A stretch of 37,806 nt of DNA from Planctomycetota bacterium (GTDB lineage Bacteria > Planctomycetota > JAJSAM01). Location of the stretch: NCBI GenBank assembly GCA_025459285.1, contig JALOQY010000041.1, positions 1-37,806 on the forward strand, read 5' to 3'. The notes below the pieces were generated by a model. The model was not told where the DNA came from. It searched no databases and saw only the letters and a program-made list of their open reading frames with translations. The position numbers and the translations under genes were made by a program. This document shows positions 17,861 through 26,326 of this stretch, one piece after another (positions within the stretch are counted from its first letter, which is position 1; every line of letters starts with the position of its first letter).

Positions 17861-17866
17861 TATAAT
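17861..17866 (+). promoter_or_regulatory. Consensus -10 box directly before the cyclophilin start
   Basis: TATAAT lies 6 nt before ATG at 17873, an exact match in otherwise GC-rich DNA. A transcript starting 7 nt after it would begin at the A of the start codon, i.e. a leaderless mRNA. No clear -35 is seen (the expected place is occupied by the dyad), and there is no Shine-Dalgarno sequence. Confidence 0.45.
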
Positions 17867-17872
17867 CGGACC

Positions 17873-18856
17873 ATGCGCACGAGCCTGCTGCTGCCGGGGC
17901 TGCTCCTCCTCGCGCCTTTCCTCCCCGAAGCCGATTCGCAGGCGCAGGACCGGCCGGAGGTCGTCCTCGAGCTGACCTCTCCAAGGCCCTCGCTCGCCCT
18001 CGGAGACCGCATCGCCCTTGCCGTGAAGCTCGAACGGAAGAAGGGCAAGCCCACGGAATTGAACGTCCTGCGACTCGCTCGCAATTCCATTTCCCTCCGG
18101 GTGACCGCGGGCGACACCACGCGCACCGTGACGCGGATCCACGGCACGGTCGTCGCGAAGGGCGAAGGGGAGTTCGTCGTGATGGACACTCCCTCGTCGA
18201 AGGCGGAGCTGAAGCGGGGGAAGCCGCTCACGGCGGAGATCCCCTTCGTCGCCCTGCTCCCCGGGGAGAACCGCGTGCGGGCGGTCTACGCCGGGCTCGC
18301 GGAGGGCGAACCGCCCCTCGAATCCCCGGAGATCCGGATCGCGGTGTCGGTGCCGGCGGGCAAGTCGGGGATCGGCGCGGTGATCGAGACCTCCGAGGGG
18401 CCGCTCACGTTCGAGCTGTGGCCGGAGCGCGCCTTCAACACGGTCTTCAACTTCCTCGTCCTCGCCGGGGAAGGCCGCTACGACAACCTGAACTTCCACC
18501 GGATCATCCGGGGGTTCATGATCCAGGGGGGCGACCCCAAGGGGGACGGCACGGGCGGGCCGGGGTGGACCATCCCCGGGGAGTTCGACCCCTCGGTGAA
18601 GCACGAGCGCGGCGTGATCTCCATGGCCCGGAGCCGGGCCGTCGATTCCGCGGGGAGCCAGTTCTTCGTCATGCACGCTCAAAAGCCCGACCTCGACGGG
18701 AAGTACGCCGCTTTCGGGAAACTCGTCGACGGCACCGAGGCGCTGGAGCTGATCGCCACCGCCGATGTCGCGGTCCGCCCGGGGACGAATCCTCCCGAGA
18801 AGTCGAAGCCCCTGGATCCCCCGGTGATCCGCACCATCCGCCCCATCCTCCGTTGA
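17873..18856 (+). CDS. Exported cyclophilin-type peptidyl-prolyl cis-trans isomerase
   Basis: 327 residues. Cyclophilins catalyse isomerisation of X-Pro bonds during protein folding. The N-terminus is a signal sequence (SLLLPGLLLLAPFLPEA), so it acts in the periplasm or outside. Residues ~28-160 form a beta-rich domain of unknown family, and ~168-325 are the cyclophilin domain. FHRIIRGFMIQGGDPKGDG (H209, catalytic-type R210) and GSQFFVMHAQKPDLDGKYAAFGK are both intact. A TATAAT 6 nt before ATG suggests leaderless transcription. It is divergent from an exported protein that is extremely proline-rich, which would be a natural client (inference only). The VIT/VWA gene follows 95 bp downstream. 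Confidence 0.93.
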   Translation: MRTSLLLPGLLLLAPFLPEADSQAQDRPEVVLELTSPRPSLALGDRIALAVKLERKKGKPTELNVLRLARNSISLRVTAGDTTRTVTRIHGTVVAKGEGEFVVMDTPSSKAELKRGKPLTAEIPFVALLPGENRVRAVYAGLAEGEPPLESPEIRIAVSVPAGKSGIGAVIETSEGPLTFELWPERAFNTVFNFLVLAGEGRYDNLNFHRIIRGFMIQGGDPKGDGTGGPGWTIPGEFDPSVKHERGVISMARSRAVDSAGSQFFVMHAQKPDLDGKYAAFGKLVDGTEALELIATADVAVRPGTNPPEKSKPLDPPVIRTIRPILR

Positions 18857-18862
18857 GCGGAC

Positions 18863-18880
18863 CACCGGTTCCCTCCGGTG
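18863..18880 (+). terminator. Possible weak terminator hairpin after the cyclophilin gene
   Basis: CACCGG-ttccct-CCGGTG is a perfect 6-bp stem starting 7 nt after the cyclophilin stop. A TTTT run comes only ~9 nt after the stem, so a canonical intrinsic terminator is not certain. Confidence 0.3.
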
Positions 18881-18951
18881 CTGGGCGGGTTTTACGAGGC
18901 TCATACCTGCCGACCGCCCGCCGGCGCGTATCTTCGGGCAGGAGGTGAGCC

Positions 18952-21096
18952 ATGCGTGCCACCGTGCTGCTCGTCGTCTCGCTCTGCTGCGCCGCCCCGG
19001 CCCTCGCCGACGGCTTCATCGTTCCCGTCTCCGAGCGCGACCCCTTCCGGGGCGCATGGGCGGTGAAGGAACACTTCGTCCGCATCGACATCGCGGGGCA
19101 GGAGGCCCGCACCGAGGTCCGCCAGACCTTCGTGAACCTGACGGACCGGCCCCTCGAGGTCCAGTACCTCTTCCCCGTCCCCGAGGGGGCGATGCTGAAG
19201 AGCCTGACGCTCGTCGTGGGCGACCGGTCGTTCACCGGGCGCATCCTGCCCGTCGAGGAGGCCCGCCGGATCTACGAAGAGATCGTCCGGCAGAAACGGG
19301 ACCCGGCGATCCTCTCCTACGCCGGCCGGGCCCTCGTCCAGGGCGGCGTCTTCCCCCTGCCCGCGCGCGGCGAGCGCGAGGTCATCGTCCGGTACGACGA
19401 GCTGCTCCCCCGGGACGCGGGCGCCGTGAAGCTGGTCTACCCGCTCGACACCGAGAGGTTCTCGGCCCGCCGGATCGGCACGGTGGAGGTCCGGGTGGAC
19501 ATCCGGGACTCCCTCCCGGTGCGATCGGTCTACTCCCCGTCCCACCCGCTCCGCGTCGAGTACCCCGAGCGGTGCCGCGCCGTGGCGACCTTCACCGAGA
19601 AGGACTCCCTCCCCGATCGCGACCTCGTCCTCTACTACGGCACCGATGAACGGGAAGTCGGCGCCACGGTCCTGACCTTCTTCCCTCCCGGCGCCGACGC
19701 GGGCCACTTCCTGCTCCTCCTCTCCCCCGGCGCCCTCGACCCCGGCCGGGAGCCGCTCCCGAAGGACCTGGTCCTCGTGCTCGACCACTCCGGCTCCATG
19801 CAGGGCGGGAAGATCGCGCAGGCGAAGGAGGCGCTCCGCAACGTGCTCCAGTCCCTCTCGCCGCGGGACCGCGTGAACCTCGTGGCGTTCGCGAGCACCG
19901 CGCGGAGCCTCTTCGCCGCGCCGCGGGAGCTCTCGCCGGAAGTCCGGCGCGAGGCGCTCCAGTTCGTCGAGACCATCGAGGCCACGGGCGGGACCGACAT
20001 CGGGAGCGCCCTCGACATGGCCCTCGCGGGACTCGCCGCGGAGCCGGGCCGGGAGCGGGCCGTCCTGTTCCTCACCGACGGCCTGCCCACGGTGGGAGTC
20101 CAGGACACCGCGGAGATCGTCCGGGCGGTGGCGAAGGGGAACTCCGGACCCGGTGCCCGCCTGTTCGTCTTCGGCGTCGGCTATGACGTGAACGCGGCCT
20201 TCCTCGACCGGCTCGTGGAGGAGAACGGCGGCGTCTCCGAGAACGTGCTGCCGGACGAGAACGTGGAGATCGCCGTGTCCGGCCTCTGGCGCAAGATCCG
20301 GAACACCGCGCTGTCCGGCCTTTCCGTGCGGATCGACGGGGTCCCCACCCACGATCTGTACCCCCGGCGGCTCCCCGACCTGTTCGAGGGATCCCAGCTC
20401 GTCGTGGCGGGCCGCTACGCGAAGGGCGGGGAAGCTACCGTGGTGCTGGACGGCCGGACCTCCGGCGGCCCCCGCACGTTCCGCTTCGCGGCGCGGTTCC
20501 CGGATCGGACGGACGAGGACTCCCGGCCCTTCGTGGCCCGCGTCTACGCCACGATGAAGATCGGCTACCTCATCGACCAGATGCGTCTGCTCGGCCGGCG
20601 CGAGCCGGAACTCGTGGACGAGATCGTGAAGCTCTCCGAGCGGTACGGCATCCTGACCGAGTACACCGCGTTCCTTGCCGACGACACCAACGACTTCCGC
20701 GACCTGCCGGGCAACTCCGCGGCGGCCCGGCGCGACCTGGAGGAGAAGCTCGGACAGGTCACGGGCGGGTCGGGGTCGAACCAGGCCCTCAACACCAAGC
20801 GACTGCGCGCCCAGCAGCACGCCGAGGGGCGCAACTTCTGGAACGACGAGGACGGCCGCGTGGTGGAGGTCTCCTCGGTGCGCAGTGTCGGGCGCAAGGT
20901 CTTCTACCGGCGCGGGGGGGTCTGGATGGACCGCGAGGCGACCGGCGAACCGGTCGAGACCGTCCGGCAGTGGAGCGAGCGGTACTTCGATCTCGTCCGG
21001 GGGCAGACCGCCGCCCAGAACGAGTGGTTCGCGCTCGACGGGCCGGTGCTCCTCGAGATCGGCGGTCGCATCGTGAAGATCCTGCCCCCGGAGTAG
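18952..21096 (+). CDS. Exported VIT and von Willebrand factor A domain protein
   Basis: 714 residues, start fixed by AGGAGGTGAG just before ATG at 18952. A signal peptide ends near APALA|DG (about residue 19). Residues ~20-145 are a VIT domain (QTFVNLTDRPLEVQYLFPVPEGA, then RRIYEEIVRQKRDPAIL), as in inter-alpha-trypsin inhibitor heavy chains. Residues ~270-440 are a VWA domain with an intact MIDAS DHSGSM (D278, S280, S282) and TGGTDIGSAL. The C-terminal region contains LLGRREPELVDEIVKLSERYGILTEYTAFLAD, typical of bacterial VIT-VWA proteins, plus a tail of unknown fold. VWA/MIDAS domains bind proteins through a metal ion; the partner is unknown. The two-component system starts 26 bp downstream. 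Confidence 0.93.
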   Translation: MRATVLLVVSLCCAAPALADGFIVPVSERDPFRGAWAVKEHFVRIDIAGQEARTEVRQTFVNLTDRPLEVQYLFPVPEGAMLKSLTLVVGDRSFTGRILPVEEARRIYEEIVRQKRDPAILSYAGRALVQGGVFPLPARGEREVIVRYDELLPRDAGAVKLVYPLDTERFSARRIGTVEVRVDIRDSLPVRSVYSPSHPLRVEYPERCRAVATFTEKDSLPDRDLVLYYGTDEREVGATVLTFFPPGADAGHFLLLLSPGALDPGREPLPKDLVLVLDHSGSMQGGKIAQAKEALRNVLQSLSPRDRVNLVAFASTARSLFAAPRELSPEVRREALQFVETIEATGGTDIGSALDMALAGLAAEPGRERAVLFLTDGLPTVGVQDTAEIVRAVAKGNSGPGARLFVFGVGYDVNAAFLDRLVEENGGVSENVLPDENVEIAVSGLWRKIRNTALSGLSVRIDGVPTHDLYPRRLPDLFEGSQLVVAGRYAKGGEATVVLDGRTSGGPRTFRFAARFPDRTDEDSRPFVARVYATMKIGYLIDQMRLLGRREPELVDEIVKLSERYGILTEYTAFLADDTNDFRDLPGNSAAARRDLEEKLGQVTGGSGSNQALNTKRLRAQQHAEGRNFWNDEDGRVVEVSSVRSVGRKVFYRRGGVWMDREATGEPVETVRQWSERYFDLVRGQTAAQNEWFALDGPVLLEIGGRIVKILPPE

Positions 21097-21122
21097 AATG
21101 CGGCGGTGACGGAGGAACGGCG

Positions 21123-21818
21123 ATGGAGCGGCGCATCCTGGTCGTGGAAGACGAGCCGGCGGTGGCCCGCGGACTCTCGGACGCATTCGGGTTCCGAGGG
21201 TTTTCGGTCACGGTGGCGAGGGACGGCGAAGAGGCCCTCGCCGCCGCTTCGGCCGGCGGCTTCGATCTGATCCTCCTCGACCTCATGCTCCCGAAGATCT
21301 CGGGCTTCACGGTCCTCGAGCGGTTGCGGGCCGCGGGAAACCGGACTCCCACGATCGTGCTCACCGCGCGCGGCGAAGAGGAGGATCGCGTCCGCGGGCT
21401 CGCCACCGGCGCCGACGACTACGTCGTGAAACCGTTCTCGATCCTCGAGCTCGTCGCGCGGGTCGAGGCCCAGATCCGCCGCCGGGAGATGGACCGCGCG
21501 CCGCCGCCCGCCCTGCGGTTCGGGGTGGTGGAGGTGGACCTCGAGCGCCACCGCGTGCTCCGGGACGGGGTGGCCGAGGAGCTGCCGGCCCGGGAGGCCT
21601 CGCTCCTCCGCTACCTCCTCCGGCACCGCGACCGGGTGGTCTCCCGCGACGAACTCCTCACGGAGGTCTGGGAGTACCCCACGGTGCGCGGCGTGGAGAC
21701 GAGGACGGTGGACAACTACGTGGTGCGCCTGCGCCAGAAGATCGAACCGGACCCCGAGCGGCCGCGGGTCGTGCTGACGGTGCGGGGCCGCGGGTACCGG
21801 TACGGATGGGAGGGCTGA
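21123..21818 (+). CDS. OmpR/PhoB-type response regulator
   Basis: 231 residues. The N-terminal receiver has the acidic pair E9-D10, phospho-acceptor D53 (LLDLMLPK), T81 and K103 (VVKPFS). The C-terminal winged helix (~135-230) has RDELLTEVWEYPTVRGVETRTVDNYVVRLRQKIE and the terminal VRGRGYRYGW. ATG at 21123 gives the canonical receiver N-terminus and has GGAGGAA upstream; the longer open frame runs back into the VIT/VWA gene. TAGAAT at 21094-21099 could be a -10. Its stop overlaps the kinase start (TGATG), so it is coupled to its sensor. It may regulate neighbouring envelope genes, but no target sites are evident. Confidence 0.95.
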   Translation: MERRILVVEDEPAVARGLSDAFGFRGFSVTVARDGEEALAAASAGGFDLILLDLMLPKISGFTVLERLRAAGNRTPTIVLTARGEEEDRVRGLATGADDYVVKPFSILELVARVEAQIRRREMDRAPPPALRFGVVEVDLERHRVLRDGVAEELPAREASLLRYLLRHRDRVVSRDELLTEVWEYPTVRGVETRTVDNYVVRLRQKIEPDPERPRVVLTVRGRGYRYGWEG

Positions 21819-23590
21819 TGCGACCCGGGCGCCTCGATGCGCGAAGCGGCCGGAGGCTCGTCATCCTCTTCGCCGCCTCCGTCCTCCTTCCGGCCTCGGC
21901 GCTCGCCGTCCTCGCCTGGCGGAGCGTGGAGGGCGAGAAGCGCGCGCTCGCCGCGGAGCGCGAGGGGGCCCTTGTCGCGGCGGGCCGCCGCATCCGCCGC
22001 GAACTGGCCGAGGAGGTGGAGCGGCTCCGCCGCGAGGAGGAGGCCCGCCCCTTCTACCAGTACAATCGCCTCTTCTACGACGCGAACGCCGTGGGGAAAG
22101 GCTCCAGCTTCATCCCCTCCCCCCTCGCCGGTCCGTCGCCGGACCCGCTCGTCGAGGGCTGGTTCGAGATCGACCCCGAAGGAGGTGTCGGGAGCCCGGG
22201 CGGCGAGGCGTCCCGCGACGCCATGCGCAATGCGGGACAGACGCTGCTTCCGAAGATGGAGGAGGATCTCCGGCGGATCCCCGAACCGAAACAGGGCCAG
22301 TTCGCCGGCGAGGCCGGGGAGAAGAGGACCCAGAATCTCTCCCGCAAAGCCCTCCGGGCCAACGAGCAGGCGAGGGCCCAGACGGCGGAGATCCTGTCCG
22401 GGCAGGTCGAGGACCTTCCGGCGGAGCCCGGCGACGATGAACCGCTGGAGGTCGTCCTCTCGCCCGTCTTCTACGTGCGCGACGCGGAGGGCGGCGTCCT
22501 CGGCTGGCGCTACGCCGACGTGCCGGCGGCGCGGGGGCCCTCCTTCCACCGCTTCGTGCAGGGCTTCCGGCTCGATCTCGACCACCTCGGGAGCGTCCTC
22601 TTCCCGGAGATCGCGCGCCGGGGCCTCGACGTGGAAGGGGCCCGGGCCGTCCTGCTCCCCGCCGGGGCCGCCGCGCCTGCCGGCCGGGTGGCCTTCGAGG
22701 AGGATCCCGCGCCGCTGCCCGGGTTCCGGGTTCTCGTCCTGGACGAGGACCCCGACTACGTCGGCCGGCGGGTGGCGCGGCTCTCCCTCACCCTCCTCGC
22801 CGTGGCCGGAGGCCTGCTCCTCGTGATCCTCACAGGTCTCCTGTTCACCGCCCGCACCGTGCGGCAGGAACTCGACTTCGCCCGGCGCAAGAACGACTTC
22901 GTCTCGGCGGTGACCCACGAACTCCGGACGCCCCTCACCGGGATCCGCATGTACGCCGAGATGCTCGGCGCGGGATGGGTGAAGGACGAGGCGACGAAGA
23001 GCGATTACGTTCGCTTCATGGCCGAGGAGACGGAGCGCCTCACGCGGCTCGTGAACCGGGTGCTCGACTTCGCGCGCGCCGGGCGCGGGCCCGCCGCCCT
23101 GAAACCGCTCGACCTCGCCGGCCCGGTCCGCGAGGTCGAGCGGGTCTTCGGCCCGACCCTCGCGGCACGGGGGGCCCGGCTCGCCGTCGAGATCGTCGCC
23201 TCGCCGCCGGCCCTCGTCGATCCGGACGCCGTGAAGCAGATCCTGCTCAACCTGCTGGAGAACGCCGCGAAGTACGCGAGGCCGGCGCGCGACCCGACGG
23301 TGACCGTGCGGGTCGCTCCGGAGGGTGCCTTCGTCGTCCTGTCCGTGATCGACCACGGCCCCGGGATACCGGAGCCGGAGCGGGATATGGTCTTTCTCGA
23401 CTTCTACCGCCGGGGCGAGGAACTGACCCGGGAGGCGCCGGGCACGGGACTCGGCCTCGCCCTGGTGCGCCGGCTCGCCGAGGCATCCGGCGGCCGCGCC
23501 GAGGTCCGGGAGACGCCCGGCGGCGGCGCCACGTTCCGGGTCGGCTTTGCGGCCGCCGGGATCGGACCCTCCCCTACTTCCGCGGGATGA
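21818..23590 (+). CDS. Sensor histidine kinase with large extracytoplasmic domain
   Basis: 590 residues from ATG at 21818, chosen over 21806 because GGGAGGG precedes it and it overlaps the regulator stop by one base. TM1 is at ~13-35 and TM2 at ~328-352, enclosing ~290 residues outside the membrane. This sensor region has a charged helical start and a later EVVLSPVFYVRDAEGGVLGWRY segment suggesting a PAS/Cache-like fold (inference). The cytoplasmic part has DHp with H367 (VTHELRTPL), N-box LLENAAKYA (N482), DHGPGIP and GTGLGLALVRRLAEASGG, all typical of an active HisKA/HATPase kinase. No HAMP domain is obvious. It pairs with the preceding regulator and overlaps a convergent gene by 17 bp. Confidence 0.94.
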   Translation: MRPGRLDARSGRRLVILFAASVLLPASALAVLAWRSVEGEKRALAAEREGALVAAGRRIRRELAEEVERLRREEEARPFYQYNRLFYDANAVGKGSSFIPSPLAGPSPDPLVEGWFEIDPEGGVGSPGGEASRDAMRNAGQTLLPKMEEDLRRIPEPKQGQFAGEAGEKRTQNLSRKALRANEQARAQTAEILSGQVEDLPAEPGDDEPLEVVLSPVFYVRDAEGGVLGWRYADVPAARGPSFHRFVQGFRLDLDHLGSVLFPEIARRGLDVEGARAVLLPAGAAAPAGRVAFEEDPAPLPGFRVLVLDEDPDYVGRRVARLSLTLLAVAGGLLLVILTGLLFTARTVRQELDFARRKNDFVSAVTHELRTPLTGIRMYAEMLGAGWVKDEATKSDYVRFMAEETERLTRLVNRVLDFARAGRGPAALKPLDLAGPVREVERVFGPTLAARGARLAVEIVASPPALVDPDAVKQILLNLLENAAKYARPARDPTVTVRVAPEGAFVVLSVIDHGPGIPEPERDMVFLDFYRRGEELTREAPGTGLGLALVRRLAEASGGRAEVRETPGGGATFRVGFAAAGIGPSPTSAG

Positions 23591-24947
23591 CCTCGATCGT
23601 GTCGAGGATCGCGTCCATCTCGTAGGGACAGCGGTCAAGCATGCCGAGGTCGGCGATCACGGTGATCTTGAAGGTGGCCTGCCGGGAGGACTCCTTGAAG
23701 AAGATGCAGCGGTACTCCGCCGTGTAGTTGTCCTCCGTCATCCCCTTCACGCTGAAAGTCTCGGCCTTGGTGATCCGCTTGTTGAGCTGCAGCGGGTGGA
23801 GCTTCTCCATGTCCTTCACGTTCTTGAAGTAGGACCGGGCCGATTTCTCGGAGCGCCGCGCGAGCCCCCCGATGTTGTCGCCCCCCACCGCCTCGCCGGT
23901 CTCCTCGTTGACGTAGTTCGAACGCCACTCGTACCGGTCGATGCTGAAGAAGAGGCCCTGCTTGCTCTTCCGGTCGTACTTCAGCGCCTCGAAGAGGTCG
24001 TCGTCGCGCTTGAACTTGTCCTCTTCGGTGACCTTCCACCACTCCGAGTCCGGGAGCTTCAGCTTCACCGTGGCGTAGCGCGCCTTGCACTCCTTCATCA
24101 GCGGCTTCTGCTTCGCCTTGCCTTCGGTGACCCGCATGGCCTCCCACAGACATTCGTTGTAGAGGGTCTTCAGCTCCTGGTTCTTCGCGTCCCCCTTGAG
24201 CGCCTGCTCATAGCTCACGAGCGCCTGGCCCCAGGCCTCGACCACGCCCTTCGCGAGGGCCTTGTCCTTCGGGGTCCTCGCGAGGAGTTCCTCCCTCGTC
24301 TCGGCGAGGAGCTGGCGCGTCTCGCCGATGCAGCGGCACAGGTGGGAGGAGTCCCCGCTTTCCTTGCGCTCCAGGTCGTACTGGGCGGCGGCCTTCGCGG
24401 TGTGCTCCTCGGCCTTGGGCGGTTCGCGTTTCGCCAACCGGCTGTAGGCCGCCCCGAGATCGGCGTGGACGCCGGCCGGGTGGCTCTCCAGGGCGGCGAG
24501 GGCCTCCAGCATCGCGAGGGCACGGTCCTGGGCGGCGGCGGCCTTGTCCCCCGTGCCGATCTCGATGTACACGTCACCCACCTTCATGAGTCCCCGGGCC
24601 ACGAGGATCCGGTTCTCGTGGTCTTCCTCCATGAGCTTCTTGTCGACGGAGTCGAAGCAGGCCAGGGCCCGGTCCAGGCAGTCCGCCGGGATGTCCTGGT
24701 AGCGCAGGACCTCCTTGAGGCCGGCGAAGTCCGCCCAGGCCCGGCCGGCCTTCAGGCAGGCGCCGACGTTGCCCAGTACATCCTCCTCGTACTGCTCCCA
24801 CAGGACATAAGCCTGATCGATGCGCTTGGCACCGAGCGCGCTCTCGATCTGGCCGGCGATCGCCATGGGGTCGGCCGACTGCGGCAGCGCCGGAATCGAC
24901 AGGAACAGGATCGACAGGACGACGGCTACTCCACAACGTCTCATCAT
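23574..24947 (-). CDS. Exported helical-repeat protein of unknown function
   Basis: 457 residues from ATG at 24947 (a second ATG follows immediately at 24944), with GGAGGT upstream. A signal peptide is clear (CGVAVVLSILFLSIPALPQS). Residues ~25-280 are alpha-helical with TPR-like character (RALACFDSVDKKLMEED, ALVSYEQALKGDAKNQELKTLYNECLWEAM). Residues ~290-457 form a distinct lysine-rich mixed domain containing LFFSIDRYEWRSNY and a last strand DAILDTIEVIPR. I do not recognise the C-terminal domain. It has its own strong promoter, so it can be expressed apart from the MltA operon. Its 3' end overlaps the histidine kinase gene by 17 bp tail to tail. Confidence 0.85.
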   Translation of the reverse strand: MMRRCGVAVVLSILFLSIPALPQSADPMAIAGQIESALGAKRIDQAYVLWEQYEEDVLGNVGACLKAGRAWADFAGLKEVLRYQDIPADCLDRALACFDSVDKKLMEEDHENRILVARGLMKVGDVYIEIGTGDKAAAAQDRALAMLEALAALESHPAGVHADLGAAYSRLAKREPPKAEEHTAKAAAQYDLERKESGDSSHLCRCIGETRQLLAETREELLARTPKDKALAKGVVEAWGQALVSYEQALKGDAKNQELKTLYNECLWEAMRVTEGKAKQKPLMKECKARYATVKLKLPDSEWWKVTEEDKFKRDDDLFEALKYDRKSKQGLFFSIDRYEWRSNYVNEETGEAVGGDNIGGLARRSEKSARSYFKNVKDMEKLHPLQLNKRITKAETFSVKGMTEDNYTAEYRCIFFKESSRQATFKITVIADLGMLDRCPYEMDAILDTIEVIPRK

Positions 24948-24976
24948 TCCACCTCCGCGGTAGCGAGGCCCGCACC

Positions 24977-25004
24977 AGTGTACCGGACTGCCGGTCGATG
25001 TCAA
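24977..25004 (-). promoter_or_regulatory. Sigma70-type promoter for the exported helical-repeat gene
   Basis: On the minus strand TTGACA (25004-24999) and TACACT (24982-24977) are separated by 16 bp. Both boxes are close to consensus. The predicted start near 24970 gives a ~23-nt leader containing GGAGGT before ATG 24947. It has the same -35 box and spacing as the HEAT-gene promoter at 17812-17839. Confidence 0.65.
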
Positions 25005-25012
25005 CCCCGCTG

Positions 25013-25067
25013 GCAGCCCGTCGGCGCAAATCCTCAGGCGCGTGGAAGCCGCTCGGCGACGGGCTGC
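25013..25067 (-). terminator. Inverted repeat at the mltA stop codon, possible terminator or attenuator
   Basis: GCAGCCCGTCG at 25013-25023 and CGACGGGCTGC at 25057-25067 are a perfect 11-bp inverted repeat with a 33-nt loop. The upstream arm begins within the mltA stop codon. There is no U-run after the hairpin on the minus strand, so it may act as a Rho-type or mRNA-stabilising structure rather than a classic intrinsic terminator. It separates mltA from the next promoter. Confidence 0.45.
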
Positions 25068-26266
25068 TAGGGCACCGGCGACTTCAGGAAGAAGTAGTAG
25101 AGCTGCCCCTCGGCGTACTGGCCGCCGGCGAGGACCTCGGCCTCCGGGCCGACGCCCATGTAGATGTCCGCCCGGCCCGGCGCGCGGATCGCACCGCCCG
25201 TGTCCTGGTCCAGCATGAACCGGAGGAAGTCGGTCCGGCCGCGGGTCAGGCTCACGGCCTTCGTATCCACCAGCACCACGCCGGCGCGGGGGTAGATCGC
25301 CTTGTCCGTGGCCAGCGAGGCCCTCGGCGTCACGCGCACGCCGAGGGAGCCCGAGGGCCACTTGTCCCCCCCGTACTCCATGAAGAAGACGTAGCTCTCG
25401 TTGCGGTTCATCATCTCCTTCACTTCACGGGGGTGCTTCTTCCACGCCTCGATCACCGCGGGGAGGCTCAGGCGGTCCTTGTCCACGAGGCCCGCCTCAA
25501 CGAGGGACTTGCCGAGGCCGACGTAGGGGCGGTCGGTCTTGCCGGCGTAACCGATGTGGATCGTCCGGCCGTCGGTGAGGGTCAGGCGCGCGGAGCCGTT
25601 GACGTGGGCGATGTAGGCCGACATCTCGTCCGCGAGCCACACGAGCTCCGTGCCCCGGAGCAACCCGCCCTCCTCGATCTCGCGCCGCGTGGGGTAGGGC
25701 GCGGTCGACCCGTCCGGCAGGCGGCGTCCCCGCGGCTCTCCGGTGACGGGGTCGGTCAGGAGATCCGGCGGCCGGCGATAGAGGGGAACCCGGTACTCCC
25801 CGGTCATCGTGGGACTGGCGGTGAACTCCGGCGAGTAGTAGCCCGTGTAGAGCACCGTGCCCTTCATGTCGCATCCGACGGAGATGTAGACGTCGAACCG
25901 CCGCACCACCTCCGTTTCGAATTCCTTCGGGGGGAGTCCCTGTGCAACGAGGTCCCGGAAGGCCGTGAGGCTCTGCTTCGCGTGCTCGTGGGTGCAGATG
26001 TCCTCGAAGGGGAAATAGCGCTGGCTCGACGGCGCCTGGAACCACCGGAGGCTCTGGGCGATCGCCTCGGAGAGTCCGGCTTCCCGGGCGGCGTAGGCAC
26101 CGGCGATGTCCGGGAGGGGGTCGCCGGGGCCGAGCTTGCGGAGGGCGGACATGCCGGGCGGAAGCTGCCGGCTGTAGTCCTTTCCCTCGGGCTCCGGATA
26201 GAGGTTGACCCTGCGGGTGGCGCAGGCGGTCAGGACGAGGACGAGAGCGATGGTCGCGGGTTTCAT
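25067..26266 (-). CDS. mltA: MltA-type lytic murein transglycosylase, lipoprotein
   Basis: 399 residues from ATG at 26266. The start is preferred over GTG 26287 because it yields a compact lipoprotein signal (MKPATIALVLVLTAC, C15). MltA enzymes cleave peptidoglycan glycan strands to 1,6-anhydro products from the inner face of the outer membrane. The MltA domain has YTGYYSPEF and YRVPLYRRPPDL. The C-terminal 3D domain has FMLDQDTGGAIRAPGRADIYMGVG, with the conserved aspartates D353, D355 and D367 intact. Length matches the family. It lies downstream of the FHA gene and may belong to the kinase operon; a weak TTTATA -10-like element is present at 26292-26297. Confidence 0.93.
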   Translation of the reverse strand: MKPATIALVLVLTACATRRVNLYPEPEGKDYSRQLPPGMSALRKLGPGDPLPDIAGAYAAREAGLSEAIAQSLRWFQAPSSQRYFPFEDICTHEHAKQSLTAFRDLVAQGLPPKEFETEVVRRFDVYISVGCDMKGTVLYTGYYSPEFTASPTMTGEYRVPLYRRPPDLLTDPVTGEPRGRRLPDGSTAPYPTRREIEEGGLLRGTELVWLADEMSAYIAHVNGSARLTLTDGRTIHIGYAGKTDRPYVGLGKSLVEAGLVDKDRLSLPAVIEAWKKHPREVKEMMNRNESYVFFMEYGGDKWPSGSLGVRVTPRASLATDKAIYPRAGVVLVDTKAVSLTRGRTDFLRFMLDQDTGGAIRAPGRADIYMGVGPEAEVLAGGQYAEGQLYYFFLKSPVP

Positions 26267-26326
26267 GGCGAGAGAATCCTCCCTCACTTCCTATAAAGGC
26301 GGGAGGAAGAGCGGATGCCGGGAATT

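Noticed and set aside
15219-17975. 918-codon plus-strand open frame across the HEAT gene
   Set aside because: It is a shadow of the repeat tract, being almost all Arg and Gly in its second half. The minus strand has a signal peptide, promoter and HEAT repeats.
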